From positions 1,240,001-1,304,000 of the forward strand of contig NZ_CCBB010000001.1 of assembly GCF_000613185.1 (NCBI RefSeq): 64,000 bases of DNA. The letters are read 5' to 3'. Positions 11,086 through 19,325 of the stretch are shown piece after piece (the stretch's first letter is position 1; each line of letters starts with the position of its first letter). Both the position numbers and the translations under genes were made by a program. Under the pieces are notes generated by a model. It ran no database searches. It saw only the letters and a list, made by a program, of their open reading frames with translations, and was not told the DNA's origin. This stretch comes from Mycolicibacterium cosmeticum (lineage in GTDB: Bacteria > Actinomycetota > Actinomycetes > Mycobacteriales > Mycobacteriaceae).

Positions 11086-11574
11086 CTACAGAATCCCGTC
11101 CAGAATGCCTGCGGGCAGCGGGATTCCGAGCCCGGAGTAGAACGCGTAGAAGCTGCCGACCGACAGCACCGTGCCGATCACCAGGTTGCGCACCCAATGC
11201 CGGCTGCCCAGAATCGTTGCCGCACCGGCGAACAGCAGGGCACCGGTGATCGCCCAGCCCAGCGGCTGGACCGCGACGATGACGCCAACGAACAGCGCCA
11301 CCAACAAGCCGACGGTGCGCCAGTCGGCGGGGCTGTCCGGGTCGACATCCTCGCCGCCCTCCATCTGCCCGACCGATCCGCGTTCGATCGCGACCGCCAG
11401 CGCGACGGCCAGCAGGATCAGTCCGATGCCGATGACGATCGGAAAGAACTTCGGCCCCACCGGATCCACCTTGGCGAAACCGGCGGTCAGTCGGAGCGCG
11501 TCGACGATCAGGAACCCGCCGACGGCCACCATCACGACGCAGATCAGATACTGCGAGCGGTCGACGGTCTTCAC
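11086..11574 (-). CDS. tctB: Tripartite tricarboxylate transporter, small permease TctB
   Basis: 162 aa with four predicted membrane helices, the small TctB subunit. It has the family pattern: an N-terminal helix, then V-D-P-V-G-P-K-F-F-P-I-V-I-G before helix 2, a charged loop (E-G-G-E-D-V-D) and two closely spaced C-terminal helices. The GTG start overlaps the tctC stop (GTGA). The gene sits between the binding protein and the large permease, the standard tctCBA order. Confidence 0.92.
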   Translation of the reverse strand: MKTVDRSQYLICVVMVAVGGFLIVDALRLTAGFAKVDPVGPKFFPIVIGIGLILLAVALAVAIERGSVGQMEGGEDVDPDSPADWRTVGLLVALFVGVIVAVQPLGWAITGALLFAGAATILGSRHWVRNLVIGTVLSVGSFYAFYSGLGIPLPAGILDGIL

Positions 11575-12551
11575 AGCAGACCCAGCTCGGTCAGCGTCGT
11601 CGACACCCGGTGGTCCTGGTCGGCGAGGAACTGGTCGAATGCCGGGCCGGTGAGGAACGCGTCACTCCAGCCGTTACGCACCAGCGCCTCCTTCCATTGG
11701 TCGGTGCCATGCAGATCGGTCAGCGCCCGCACCATGGCGTCACGGGCATCGTCGGAAATTCCGGGCGGGGCCAGCACGCCGCGCCAGTTGGTGAAGGTCA
11801 GGTCGATCCCGGCCTCGGTGAGGGTCGGGGCGTCGACGCCCTCGACGCGTTCGGTGCCCGACACCGCGAGCACCCGCACCTGGCCGGCCTCGATCTGGTC
11901 GACGTACTCCCCCAAACCCGAAGTGCCAACCGCGATCTTGCCGCCCAGCAGCGCCGTCAACAGGTCGCCGCCGCCGTCGTAGGTGATGTAGTTGACCCGT
12001 TTCGGGTCGACGCCGACCGCACGGGCGGTCTCCATCGGGAACAGGTGATCGGGTCCACCCGGCGAGGAGCCGCCACCCACGGTCACCCGGGCCGGGTCGG
12101 CCTTCCAGGCGGCCACGAAGTCGGCCATCGTCCGATACGGCGAATTGGCCGGGACCAGAATGCCTTCCTGCTCCTCCACCATCTTCGCCAGCGCGGTGGC
12201 ATCCGAGGCCCGCGCGGTCGAGCCGTTGGTGTAGGTCGCGCCGACCACGCCGAGCCCCATCATCATCATGAGGTCGTCGTTGCCCTTTTCGTTCATCAGG
12301 CGGGCCATGGCCACCGTGCCGCCCGCGCCGATGACGTTGAAAACCTCCACCCGGCCGGTGATGTCGGTGTCCTCCATGATCTTCACCGCGGTGCGCGCGG
12401 TCAGGTCGTAACCACCGCCGGGGCTGTTGGGCACCATCATCCGCAGCCGGTGCAGCCCGGTGGCCTGGTCACCGCGGGTCACCCCGCACGCCGTCAACAG
12501 CAGCGCCGCCACCAGCAGCACGGCCAGTCCCGCTCTGGAACGCACGGTCAT
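11571..12551 (-). CDS. tctC: Tripartite tricarboxylate transporter substrate-binding lipoprotein TctC
   Basis: 326-aa extracytoplasmic solute receptor of the TctC/Bug family. A signal peptide ends in the lipobox L-T-A-C (Cys about 22), so it is probably lipid-anchored at the outer face of the membrane. The mature part begins R-M-M-V-P-N-S-P-G-G-G-Y-D, the typical first strand and ligand loop of Bug proteins. Either the ATG at 12551 or the GTG at 12545 could be the start: a GGGGG run sits directly against the ATG but at a better spacing for the GTG. It is divergent from the histidine kinase gene, which suggests control by that system. Confidence 0.92.
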   Translation of the reverse strand: MTVRSRAGLAVLLVAALLLTACGVTRGDQATGLHRLRMMVPNSPGGGYDLTARTAVKIMEDTDITGRVEVFNVIGAGGTVAMARLMNEKGNDDLMMMMGLGVVGATYTNGSTARASDATALAKMVEEQEGILVPANSPYRTMADFVAAWKADPARVTVGGGSSPGGPDHLFPMETARAVGVDPKRVNYITYDGGGDLLTALLGGKIAVGTSGLGEYVDQIEAGQVRVLAVSGTERVEGVDAPTLTEAGIDLTFTNWRGVLAPPGISDDARDAMVRALTDLHGTDQWKEALVRNGWSDAFLTGPAFDQFLADQDHRVSTTLTELGLL

Positions 12552-12594
12552 CCCCCATCGTCGATGTGATGTTCGGCAATACTGGACCCACCGG

Positions 12595-12608
12595 GTGACG
12601 TGGGTCAC
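12595..12608. promoter_or_regulatory. Inverted repeat in the tctC/histidine kinase divergent promoter
   Basis: GTGAC-GTGG-GTCAC lies in the 79-bp gap between the tctC start and the kinase start. Its position makes it a candidate operator for the adjacent response regulator or for another regulator. This is inferred from symmetry and location only. Confidence 0.3.
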
Positions 12609-12630
12609 GCATGAGTACGCAAAGGAAGTT

Positions 12631-14226
12631 GTGGTCGTTAAGTTCACGAAGCCACCGTTCAAGGGCAGAAGCCTGGCCGGCCAATTCCTGCTGTTCCAGC
12701 TGCTGGTGGTGGCGGTGGTGCTGATCGCGGTGGCCGCGGTGTCGGTGGCGCAGTCCATCCGGGAGTTCCGCGATGTCCGCGGCCAGCGGATGATCGCGGT
12801 GGCCGAGAACGTGGCGTCCACCCCGATCGTTCGGGACCGGCAGGCCGACCCGTTCGCGGCGCGCATCCTGGCCCCCGACGTGGACCGCGCCGTGGCACTG
12901 TCCGGGGCGGGCCTGGCCGAGATCCTCGACCCGGCCGGTGTGGTGCGGGTGTCCTCGGACCCCGACCGGATCGGCGCCCGGGTGGACCTGAGCACCAGCC
13001 GCGCCGACGAGGGCCGGGCCTGGTTCGGCGACGGCGATATCGCCGGTGTGCGTAACCTGATCGGCCAGGTGCCGATCCTGGCCGCCAGCGGCGCGGTGCT
13101 GGGCATCGTGTCGGTCAGCGAGCGCTACCCCACCGTATGGGAGCTGCTCGGCGGCGCCGGGGAACGCCTGCTGCTGTATCTGGGGCTCGGCGCGGTGCTG
13201 GGGCTGGCCGCGTCGTGGTTGCTGTCCCGCCGGATCAAACGGCACACCCGGGGGCTGGAGGTGACCGAGATCGCGGGGTTGGCCGATCATCGAGAAGCGT
13301 TGCTGCACAGCATCCGTGAGGGCGTGGTGGCGGTCAATCCCGACGGCGTGGTCACCGTGCTCAACGACAGCGCCCAGGAACTGCTCGGGCTGGACGCCGG
13401 CGCGGTGGGCCGGCGCGTCGACGAACTGGGCCTGGAACGCGCCGTCGTCGACTTCCTGATGTCCGGCGAGGAGGGCCACGACGTCATCATCGCCACCGGC
13501 AGCCATGTGCTGGCGCTGAACCGGCGGGCCGCCAGCAGCCAGGGCAGGCGCATCGGTACCGTCACCACCATGCGCGACAGCACCGAATTGGCGGCGCTGC
13601 AGGCCCAGTTGTCGTCGCACCGCAGCGTCACCGACACCCTCCGCGCGCAGACCCACGAGTTCGCCAACCAGCTGCACACCATCTCCGGACTGGTGCAGCT
13701 CGGCGAGTACGACGCCGTGCACGAACTCGTCGGCACCTTGACCCGCCGCCGCGCCGAGATCAACGATGCCGTCACCCAACGGGTTTCCGATCCCGCGGTC
13801 GCGGCGCTGCTGATCGCCAAGACCTCACTGGCCGCCGAGAACGGCGTCACCCTGGTCCTTGACCCGGACAGCCGGCTGCGGGCGCTGTCACCGGCCATGG
13901 CCACCGACGTGATCACCTTGCTGGGCAACCTGATCGACAACGCCGTGGACGCCTCGGTGGGCGCGCCGCGCGCCGAGGTGCACGTCACCGTGCGCGACGG
14001 CGACGGGCTGACCATCGCGGTCACCGATTCCGGTCCCGGTGTGCCGCCGCATCTGCGCGAATCGCTGTTCGCGCGCGGGGTGACGTCCAAACCCGACGTG
14101 CCCGGCGGTCGGGGTATCGGGCTGGCTCTGGTCCGGTTGGTCACCACCCAGCACGGCGGGCACGTCGAGATCGACGATGCCCCCGGCGGTGGCGCGTCGT
14201 TCGTGGTGCGGCTGGCCCGTGCGTGA
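12631..14226 (+). CDS. Sensor histidine kinase, CitA/DcuS family
   Basis: 531-aa membrane sensor for a carboxylate-type ligand. Helix 1 spans about residues 11-36, an extracytoplasmic PAS/Cache-like domain about 40-170 and helix 2 about 178-200. A cytoplasmic PAS follows (about 215-290), then the kinase core. The family H-box is Q-T-H-E-F-A-N-Q-L-H (His about 342), with N-box G-N-L-I-D-N-A-V-D-A and G-box D-S-G-P-G-V-P. GTG 12631 is chosen because AAGGAAG precedes it and it places helix 1 near the N terminus; GTG 12595 is an alternative. The stop overlaps the regulator start by 8 nt. Divergence from tctCBA suggests it senses the transported compound. Confidence 0.92.
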   Translation: MVVKFTKPPFKGRSLAGQFLLFQLLVVAVVLIAVAAVSVAQSIREFRDVRGQRMIAVAENVASTPIVRDRQADPFAARILAPDVDRAVALSGAGLAEILDPAGVVRVSSDPDRIGARVDLSTSRADEGRAWFGDGDIAGVRNLIGQVPILAASGAVLGIVSVSERYPTVWELLGGAGERLLLYLGLGAVLGLAASWLLSRRIKRHTRGLEVTEIAGLADHREALLHSIREGVVAVNPDGVVTVLNDSAQELLGLDAGAVGRRVDELGLERAVVDFLMSGEEGHDVIIATGSHVLALNRRAASSQGRRIGTVTTMRDSTELAALQAQLSSHRSVTDTLRAQTHEFANQLHTISGLVQLGEYDAVHELVGTLTRRRAEINDAVTQRVSDPAVAALLIAKTSLAAENGVTLVLDPDSRLRALSPAMATDVITLLGNLIDNAVDASVGAPRAEVHVTVRDGDGLTIAVTDSGPGVPPHLRESLFARGVTSKPDVPGGRGIGLALVRLVTTQHGGHVEIDDAPGGGASFVVRLARA

Positions 14227-14902
14227 CGTACTGATCGTCGACGACGATTTCATGGTCGCCGAGATCCACCGCCGTTTCGTCGAACGGATCGACGGTTTCC
14301 GGCCGGTCGGGGTGGCCCGCACCGGAGCCGAGGCGCTGGGCTCCGCCGCGCAGCTGCAACCGGATCTGATGCTGCTGGACGTGTACCTGCCCGACATGTC
14401 GGGGCTGGCGGTGCTGCACCGGTTGCGCGCCGAGGGCAACCGGGTCGGCGTCATCATGATCACCGCCGCCCGTGAGCTGGACACGGTGCGCGGCGCGTTG
14501 GACGGCGGCGCGGCCGACTACCTGATCAAACCGTTCGAATTCGAGCAGCTGCGCGCCAAACTCGGGGCGTTCGCGGCCCGCGCCGACGCGCTGGCCGCCG
14601 ACGGCGGGGCCGATCAATCGATGATCGACGCGTTGTTCAGTGGCGCCGCGCCGGCCCCGGCGGCCGTGCTGCCGAAAGGCCTCGGCGCCGAAACCGGACA
14701 GCTGGTGCTCGACGCCGTGCGCACCGCCGACGAGGTGTCCGCCGCCGAGTGCGCCGACCTGGTGGGCATCTCCCGCGTCAGCGCCCGCCGGTATCTGGAG
14801 CATTATCTGAGCACCGGCCTGCTGGAACTGCGCCTGCAGTACGGCGCGGGCCGCCCCGAACGCCGCTACCGCATCGCCGATCAGCGATCGAACCCCGGAT
14901 AG
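14219..14902 (+). CDS. Response regulator, CitB/DctR family
   Basis: 227 aa. The receiver domain (1-120) has acidic residues D8-D10, phospho-acceptor Asp about 54 in M-L-L-D-V-Y-L-P-D, and the Lys of Y-L-I-K-P-F. The C-terminal region (about 160-222) is a winged helix-turn-helix with V-G-I-S-R-V-S-A-R-R-Y-L, typical of CitB regulators rather than OmpR or NarL types. The GTG start reading V-R-D-V-L-I-V-D-D-D overlaps the kinase gene. Predicted to activate the divergent tctCBA operon; the regulon is inference. Confidence 0.92.
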   Translation: MRDVLIVDDDFMVAEIHRRFVERIDGFRPVGVARTGAEALGSAAQLQPDLMLLDVYLPDMSGLAVLHRLRAEGNRVGVIMITAARELDTVRGALDGGAADYLIKPFEFEQLRAKLGAFAARADALAADGGADQSMIDALFSGAAPAPAAVLPKGLGAETGQLVLDAVRTADEVSAAECADLVGISRVSARRYLEHYLSTGLLELRLQYGAGRPERRYRIADQRSNPG

Positions 14903-14926
14903 CCCGGCCGCCGATAGGATCCCCGC

Positions 14927-16141
14927 ATGGTGCGGCGATGTCTGGCGCTGGCCCTCGCGCTGGTGGTCGCCGGCTGCGCGCCCACGATGCAACCGGCCGC
15001 ACCCGGGGCCGGCGGTGCGCAGGCCGACGCCATCATGCGGATCGTGCGCGACACGATGACCGAGGCGCACCTCAAAGCGGTGATCGTGCGGGTGACCGTC
15101 GGCGGCAAGGAAGTGCTCACGCAGGCGGTCGGCGAGTCGATGACCGGTGTCCCGGCCACTCCTGCCATGCATTTCCGCAATGGCGCCGTGGCGATCTCGT
15201 ATGTGGCGACACTGCTGCTCATCCTTGTCGAGGAGAAGAAAGTCGGCCTCGACGACAAGCTGTCCACCTGGCTACCGGATGTCCCGCATGCCGACCGCGT
15301 CACCCTGCGCCAGCTTGCCCAGATGACCTCCGGTTACGTCGACTACGTCATCGGCAACACCGCCATGAACGAAGCTCTGTACGCAAATCCGTTCCGGCAT
15401 TGGACAACCCGGGAACTGCTGGATTTCTCGGTTCACCAGCCGCTGCTCTATGAGCCCGGCACCAACTGGAATTACGCGCACACCAATTACGTGTTGCTGG
15501 GGCTGGCACTGGAGAAGGCCACCGGGATGGACATGCCGACACTGTTGTCCGAGAAAGTGCTTCGCCCACTGGGTTTGACCGGCACCGCCGACGCCGACAC
15601 CCCGGCCATCCCGGCCCCGGTGCTGCACGCGTTCAGTTCCGAGCGCCGAGCGGCCCTCAAGATTCCCGCGGGCACCCCGTTCTACGAGGACACCACCTTC
15701 TGGGATCCGTCCTGGACCATCACCCACGGCGCCATCCAGACCTCGAACATCTACGACCTGGAGGCCACCGCCGTCGGGATCGGCTCGGGTCGACTGCTGT
15801 CCGCCGACTCCTACCGGGCGATGGTGTCCACCGCGCTGCGCGGCACCACCCACGCCCAACCGGGCTGCACCACGTGCGCGGCGATGAACGACGGCTACAC
15901 CTACGGACTGGGCCTGGTGATCTCGGGGAACTGGCTGATGCAGAACCCGATGTTCGCCGGCTACGCGGCCACCGAGGCGTACTTGCCGGCACGCAAGATC
16001 GCCATCGCCGTCGCGGTCACCTTCGCCCCCGACGCGTTCGACGATCAGGGCGACTACCGCAACGAAGCCGAGGCACTGTTCCGCAGGATCGGTGCCGAAC
16101 TGGCACCCGAGGATGCGCCGCCGGTGCCACCGGCGAAATAA
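14927..16141 (+). CDS. Lipoprotein with beta-lactamase/serine hydrolase fold lacking catalytic residues
   Basis: 404 aa. A signal peptide ends in V-A-G-C (Cys17), so it is predicted to be an exported lipoprotein. The body aligns with class C beta-lactamase/esterase-like proteins: L-R-Q-L-A-Q-M-T-S-G-Y, P-G-T-N-W-N-Y and N-Y-V-L-L-G-L-A-L-E are recognisable. The SxxK motif, expected after F-R-x-G, reads A-V-A-I (about 87-90). The YxN motif reads Y-A-H (183-185). The third KTG/HxG box reads A-G-Y-A-A-T. Ser, Lys and Asn are therefore all replaced, which implies a non-catalytic, perhaps ligand-binding, role. It lies 24 bp after the response regulator, so it may share its transcript. Confidence 0.85.
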   Translation: MVRRCLALALALVVAGCAPTMQPAAPGAGGAQADAIMRIVRDTMTEAHLKAVIVRVTVGGKEVLTQAVGESMTGVPATPAMHFRNGAVAISYVATLLLILVEEKKVGLDDKLSTWLPDVPHADRVTLRQLAQMTSGYVDYVIGNTAMNEALYANPFRHWTTRELLDFSVHQPLLYEPGTNWNYAHTNYVLLGLALEKATGMDMPTLLSEKVLRPLGLTGTADADTPAIPAPVLHAFSSERRAALKIPAGTPFYEDTTFWDPSWTITHGAIQTSNIYDLEATAVGIGSGRLLSADSYRAMVSTALRGTTHAQPGCTTCAAMNDGYTYGLGLVISGNWLMQNPMFAGYAATEAYLPARKIAIAVAVTFAPDAFDDQGDYRNEAEALFRRIGAELAPEDAPPVPPAK

Positions 16142-16148
16142 TGGCGCG

Positions 16149-16874
16149 GTGGCGCCCAAGGTTCTCTTCCTCTACAACGAACACCTGGCTTCGGAGGCCC
16201 TGCTCGGTGAGGCGTTCACCGAGCAGGGTTTCGACGTGCACACCTTCGAGGTGGTGCCGGCGGAGCGGATCGACGACCCAGCCGGTGAGGTGAGTTTCCC
16301 CGCCGCGACCGACTACGACGTCATCGTGCCGTTGGGGGCGCGGTGGCCGGTGTACGACGAGGCGCTGCGCCGGACCTGGGTGGGCGCGGAGACCCAGTTG
16401 CTGCACGACGCCGCCGATGCCGGGGTGGGTGTGCTCGGGGTGTGCTTCGGCGGTCAGTTGATCGCGCAGGCCTTCGGCGGCTCGGTGTCGCGGGCGCCGG
16501 TGGCCGAGATCGGCTGGACCGATATCAGCACCGACCGGCCCGATCTGGTGCCGGCTGGGCCGTGGTTCGAATGGCATTTCGACCGGTGGACCCTGCCCCC
16601 TGGCGCGGTCGAGGTCGCCAGGACCGCCCGCGCATCACAGGCATTCGTGCTGGGTCGCGCCCTGGCGCTGCAGTTCCACCCCGAGATCGACCACCGGCTG
16701 CTGGCCTTGTGGCTGGCCGGCGACCGCGACGGCGAGGTGATCGGACACGGCCTCGACCACGACGAAATACTGTCCCGCACAGCAGATTTGAAGGACGACA
16801 CGGTGCGGCGGGTACGCGGCCTGGTCGACGGGTTCCTCACACAGGTGGCCCGTCAGCCATGCCCCAGTTCGTGA
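16149..16874 (+). CDS. Class I glutamine amidotransferase-like protein
   Basis: 241-aa stand-alone GATase1 domain of the GMP-synthase-like type. The nucleophile Cys99 sits in V-L-G-V-C-F-G-G-Q, and the His-Glu pair lies in L-Q-F-H-P-E-I-D. It is not fused to a synthetase domain, so the acceptor of the released ammonia is unknown; some family members instead hydrolyse gamma-glutamyl compounds. GTG 16149 (VAPKVLFLYN) is chosen; the upstream frame is a shadow of the lipoprotein gene. It begins 7 bp after the preceding stop, and its last 22 nt overlap tail-to-tail with the SDR gene. Confidence 0.85.
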   Translation: MAPKVLFLYNEHLASEALLGEAFTEQGFDVHTFEVVPAERIDDPAGEVSFPAATDYDVIVPLGARWPVYDEALRRTWVGAETQLLHDAADAGVGVLGVCFGGQLIAQAFGGSVSRAPVAEIGWTDISTDRPDLVPAGPWFEWHFDRWTLPPGAVEVARTARASQAFVLGRALALQFHPEIDHRLLALWLAGDRDGEVIGHGLDHDEILSRTADLKDDTVRRVRGLVDGFLTQVARQPCPSS

Positions 16875-18199
16875 GCCAGCGCCGCCTCGAGCGCCGGGCG
16901 GCGGAACCGGTGCCCCAGCCCGAGCAACGCGGCGGGACGCACCCGCTGGTCGGCCTCGGCGAGTTCGCGCACGCCCTGTTCGCCCAGCAGTAACCGAGGG
17001 CCGAACGACGGCACCGGCAGCAGCGTCGGGCGGTGCAGCACCCGGCCCAGCGCCGCGGTGTACTCGGCGTTGGTCACCGGTTCGGGCGCCACGGCGTTCA
17101 CCGGTCCGGTCAGCCGCTCGTCGTAGAGCGCGCGGTGGTAGACGTCGAGCAGGTCGTCCAGGCCGATCCACGACAACCACTGCGCGCCGCTGCCCAGCCG
17201 GCCGCCGAGCCCCGCGGCGAACAACGGCCGCAGCAGGCGCAGGGTGCCGCCGGCGGCCGATTGCACCACGCCGGTGCGGACATTGACCACGCGCAGGCCG
17301 GCCGCGGCCGCCGGCGCGGTCGCGGCCTCCCAGTCGGCCACCACGTCGGCCAGGAAACCGTCACCCCGGCCGCTGGTCTCGTCGAGCGGCTCGTCGCCAC
17401 GGTCATAGCCGTAGAAGCCGACCGCCGAGGCGCTGACGAACACCTCGACACCCTGATTGCCGGCCGATTCGGCCAATGCCCGCGTCGGCTCGATCCGGCT
17501 GTCCCGGATGGCCTTTCGGTGCTCGGCGGTGAACCGACCCGCGATGGAGGCGCCCGCCAGGTGCACCACCGCGTCCACGCCCGTCAGCAGGCCGGGATCC
17601 GGGTCCGACGGATTCCATTGCCGCTCTTGGGGTCCGGTCGCTCGGTGCCGCACCAGCCGGATCACCCGGTGACCACCGGTGGACAGGAACGCCGTCAGCG
17701 CCGACCCGACCAGGCCGCCGGCGCCGGTGACGGCGACGGTCAGCGAACCCAGACCCGCCGCGGCGGCATCACGGTGGGCCGCCAGGTCGTCGGCGAGTTG
17801 GGTGTGCCGGTAGACGAACATCGGCCGCAGCGCCGCGGCGGGCACCACGGTGTCCACCCGGTCCGACATCCGCGTCGAACCCGGTCCGGCAGAAGCGAAT
17901 TCGTGCGTATGCCGCCACTGCCCGATTGCCCGGGCCGGCCAGGACCGCGGCCCGGCGGAGTCCAGTACGTCGACGAAGCGGTGCGGCGGGTCGTACTCGG
18001 CCGGATCGTGCCGTGCCACCCAGCGCAGTCCGCCCGGCAGGCCCAGCACCGCCCGCCCGTCGGCAAGCGACGATGTCTCGGACACCACCGTCATGGGCTG
18101 CCACGGCGGCACCAGCCGCCGCATGGCACCCGGGCGGGTATGCCAGTCGAAGACGACATCGAGCGGATGATCGACCACGCTGTGGTATTCGATGCCCAT
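16853..18199 (-). CDS. TIGR01777-family oxidoreductase with N-terminal SRPBCC domain
   Basis: 448 aa in two parts. Residues 1-145 resemble an SRPBCC/polyketide-cyclase ligand-binding domain (M-G-I-E-Y-H-S-V-V, R-D-T-type helix-grip pattern). Residues 150-448 are an extended SDR of the TIGR01777/YfcH group, with V-A-V-T-G-A-G-G-L-V-G-S for NAD(P) binding, D-A-V-V-H-L-A-G-A-S-I-A and the C-terminal DUF1731 segment with R-V-R-P-A-A-L-L. I recall stand-alone YfcH proteins as about 300 aa, so the fusion is a mycobacterial-type extension. The substrate is unknown. The ATG at 18199 is preferred because the upstream frame runs into the divergent gene. Confidence 0.85.
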   Translation of the reverse strand: MGIEYHSVVDHPLDVVFDWHTRPGAMRRLVPPWQPMTVVSETSSLADGRAVLGLPGGLRWVARHDPAEYDPPHRFVDVLDSAGPRSWPARAIGQWRHTHEFASAGPGSTRMSDRVDTVVPAAALRPMFVYRHTQLADDLAAHRDAAAAGLGSLTVAVTGAGGLVGSALTAFLSTGGHRVIRLVRHRATGPQERQWNPSDPDPGLLTGVDAVVHLAGASIAGRFTAEHRKAIRDSRIEPTRALAESAGNQGVEVFVSASAVGFYGYDRGDEPLDETSGRGDGFLADVVADWEAATAPAAAAGLRVVNVRTGVVQSAAGGTLRLLRPLFAAGLGGRLGSGAQWLSWIGLDDLLDVYHRALYDERLTGPVNAVAPEPVTNAEYTAALGRVLHRPTLLPVPSFGPRLLLGEQGVRELAEADQRVRPAALLGLGHRFRRPALEAALAHELGHG

Positions 18200-18268
18200 C
18201 GTGATTGCACCCTTCGATGTCCGGGTATCTGGTCCTACGCTGGTGATGTCCCTATCGAAGCTACCGCG

Positions 18269-18934
18269 ATGAAGAGAGTTCTCCGCCGAACCGGATCGGG
18301 CAGGTTCGCCGATCGCAGCGATGCGGGCCGGATCCTGGCCGGACTTCTCGCGTCCTACCGGGAACGCACCGATCTGCTGGTGCTGGGCCTGGCCCGCGGC
18401 GGGGTCCCGGTGGGCTGGCAAGTGGCCGCCGCCCTGCACGCCCCGTTCGACGCGTTCCTGGTGCGCAAGCTGGGCGTGCCGAACTGGCCCGAGCTCGCGA
18501 TGGGCGCGCTGGCCACCGGCGGTGGGTTGGTGCTCAACAGGGACGTGATGCGCCGCCTCGACGTCAGCGAGGAGCAACTGCAGGCGACGATCCGGGCCGA
18601 GACCGCCGAGCTGCACCGTCGGGAGCGCGCCTACCGCGGCGACCGGCCGCCGCCGGACCCGGCGGGCCGCACGGTGATCCTGGTGGACGACGGGATCGCG
18701 ACCGGAGCCAGCATGTTCGCCGCCGTGCGCGCCGTGCGGGCGGCCGGATGCGGGTCCGTCGTCGTGGCGGTGCCGGTGGGCTCGGAATCGACCTGCCGGG
18801 CGTTGCGGACCGAGGCGGACGAGGTGCTGTGCGCGAGCACGCCGGCGGATTTCAGCGCCGTCGGCCAGATGTACGACGACTTCCGGCAGACCGGCGACGA
18901 CGAGGTGCGCCGGTTGCTGGCGACCCCGACCTAG
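18269..18934 (+). CDS. Phosphoribosyltransferase domain protein (Rv2143-like)
   Basis: 221 aa with a type I PRTase fold. The PRPP-binding loop V-I-L-V-D-D-G-I-A-T-G-A-S-M lies near residues 133-146. An N-terminal hood precedes it, with G-L-A-R-G-G-V-P-V-G and L-V-R-K-L-G-V-P. Substrate specificity is unknown; related mycobacterial proteins occur alone or fused to alpha/beta hydrolase-like domains. The order PRTase, small membrane protein, wag31 matches Rv2143-Rv2144c-Rv2145c, which anchors the start of the conserved dcw synteny here. It overlaps the next convergent gene by 4 nt. Confidence 0.87.
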   Translation: MKRVLRRTGSGRFADRSDAGRILAGLLASYRERTDLLVLGLARGGVPVGWQVAAALHAPFDAFLVRKLGVPNWPELAMGALATGGGLVLNRDVMRRLDVSEEQLQATIRAETAELHRRERAYRGDRPPPDPAGRTVILVDDGIATGASMFAAVRAVRAAGCGSVVVAVPVGSESTCRALRTEADEVLCASTPADFSAVGQMYDDFRQTGDDEVRRLLATPT

Positions 18935-19296
18935 CGCTTGGGCTCGGCGTCCTTGTTCTCGGCGTCCGGACCGGACTCGGCGGTTTCTGGCAGCTCGGTG
19001 GTCGGCTCGGCATCCGCGGCCGGTACGTCAGCGGCTTCGGCAGCCTCCGGCACGTCGGGCGCCTCGGCGATCTCCTCGTCGGGGTAATCCACCGCGGTCT
19101 CGGAGTCTGGGGCTTCCCCTGAGGCCTCGTCGGCGTTACGCCGCGACCGGTCGCGCAGCGCATCGACGATGAGCAACAGCACACCGATCACGCTGGCACC
19201 GATACAGACCCAGGCGATCAGCTCGTTGCTGGTGACGACGGCGGCCACCAGCGAAGCCAGGCCGATGACGGCGAGGACGAGCGCAATGATCAGCAT
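18931..19296 (-). CDS. Two-helix membrane protein with acidic C-terminal tail (Rv2144c-like)
   Basis: 121 aa. Two hydrophobic helices (about 2-22 and 28-47) are followed by a short basic stretch D-R-S-R-R. A roughly 70-residue tail is dominated by Glu, Asp, Ala and Pro and is probably disordered and cytoplasmic. It lies 29 bp downstream of wag31 on the same strand, so probably in its operon, and it holds the Rv2144c position. No domain assignment is possible from the sequence. The function is unknown; a role in polar growth or membrane anchoring is only suggested by context. Confidence 0.8.
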   Translation of the reverse strand: MLIIALVLAVIGLASLVAAVVTSNELIAWVCIGASVIGVLLLIVDALRDRSRRNADEASGEAPDSETAVDYPDEEIAEAPDVPEAAEAADVPAADAEPTTELPETAESGPDAENKDAEPKR

Positions 19297-19325
19297 TGAT
19301 CGAACTTAGCCGGTTCGGGGACCGG

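Noticed and set aside
14927..16141. Functional beta-lactamase
   Set aside because: The Ser and Lys of SxxK and the Asn of YxN are replaced.
9170..18199. Mobile element or genomic island around the tct module
   Set aside because: No transposase, integrase, tRNA or flanking direct repeats, and codon use looks like the neighbours.
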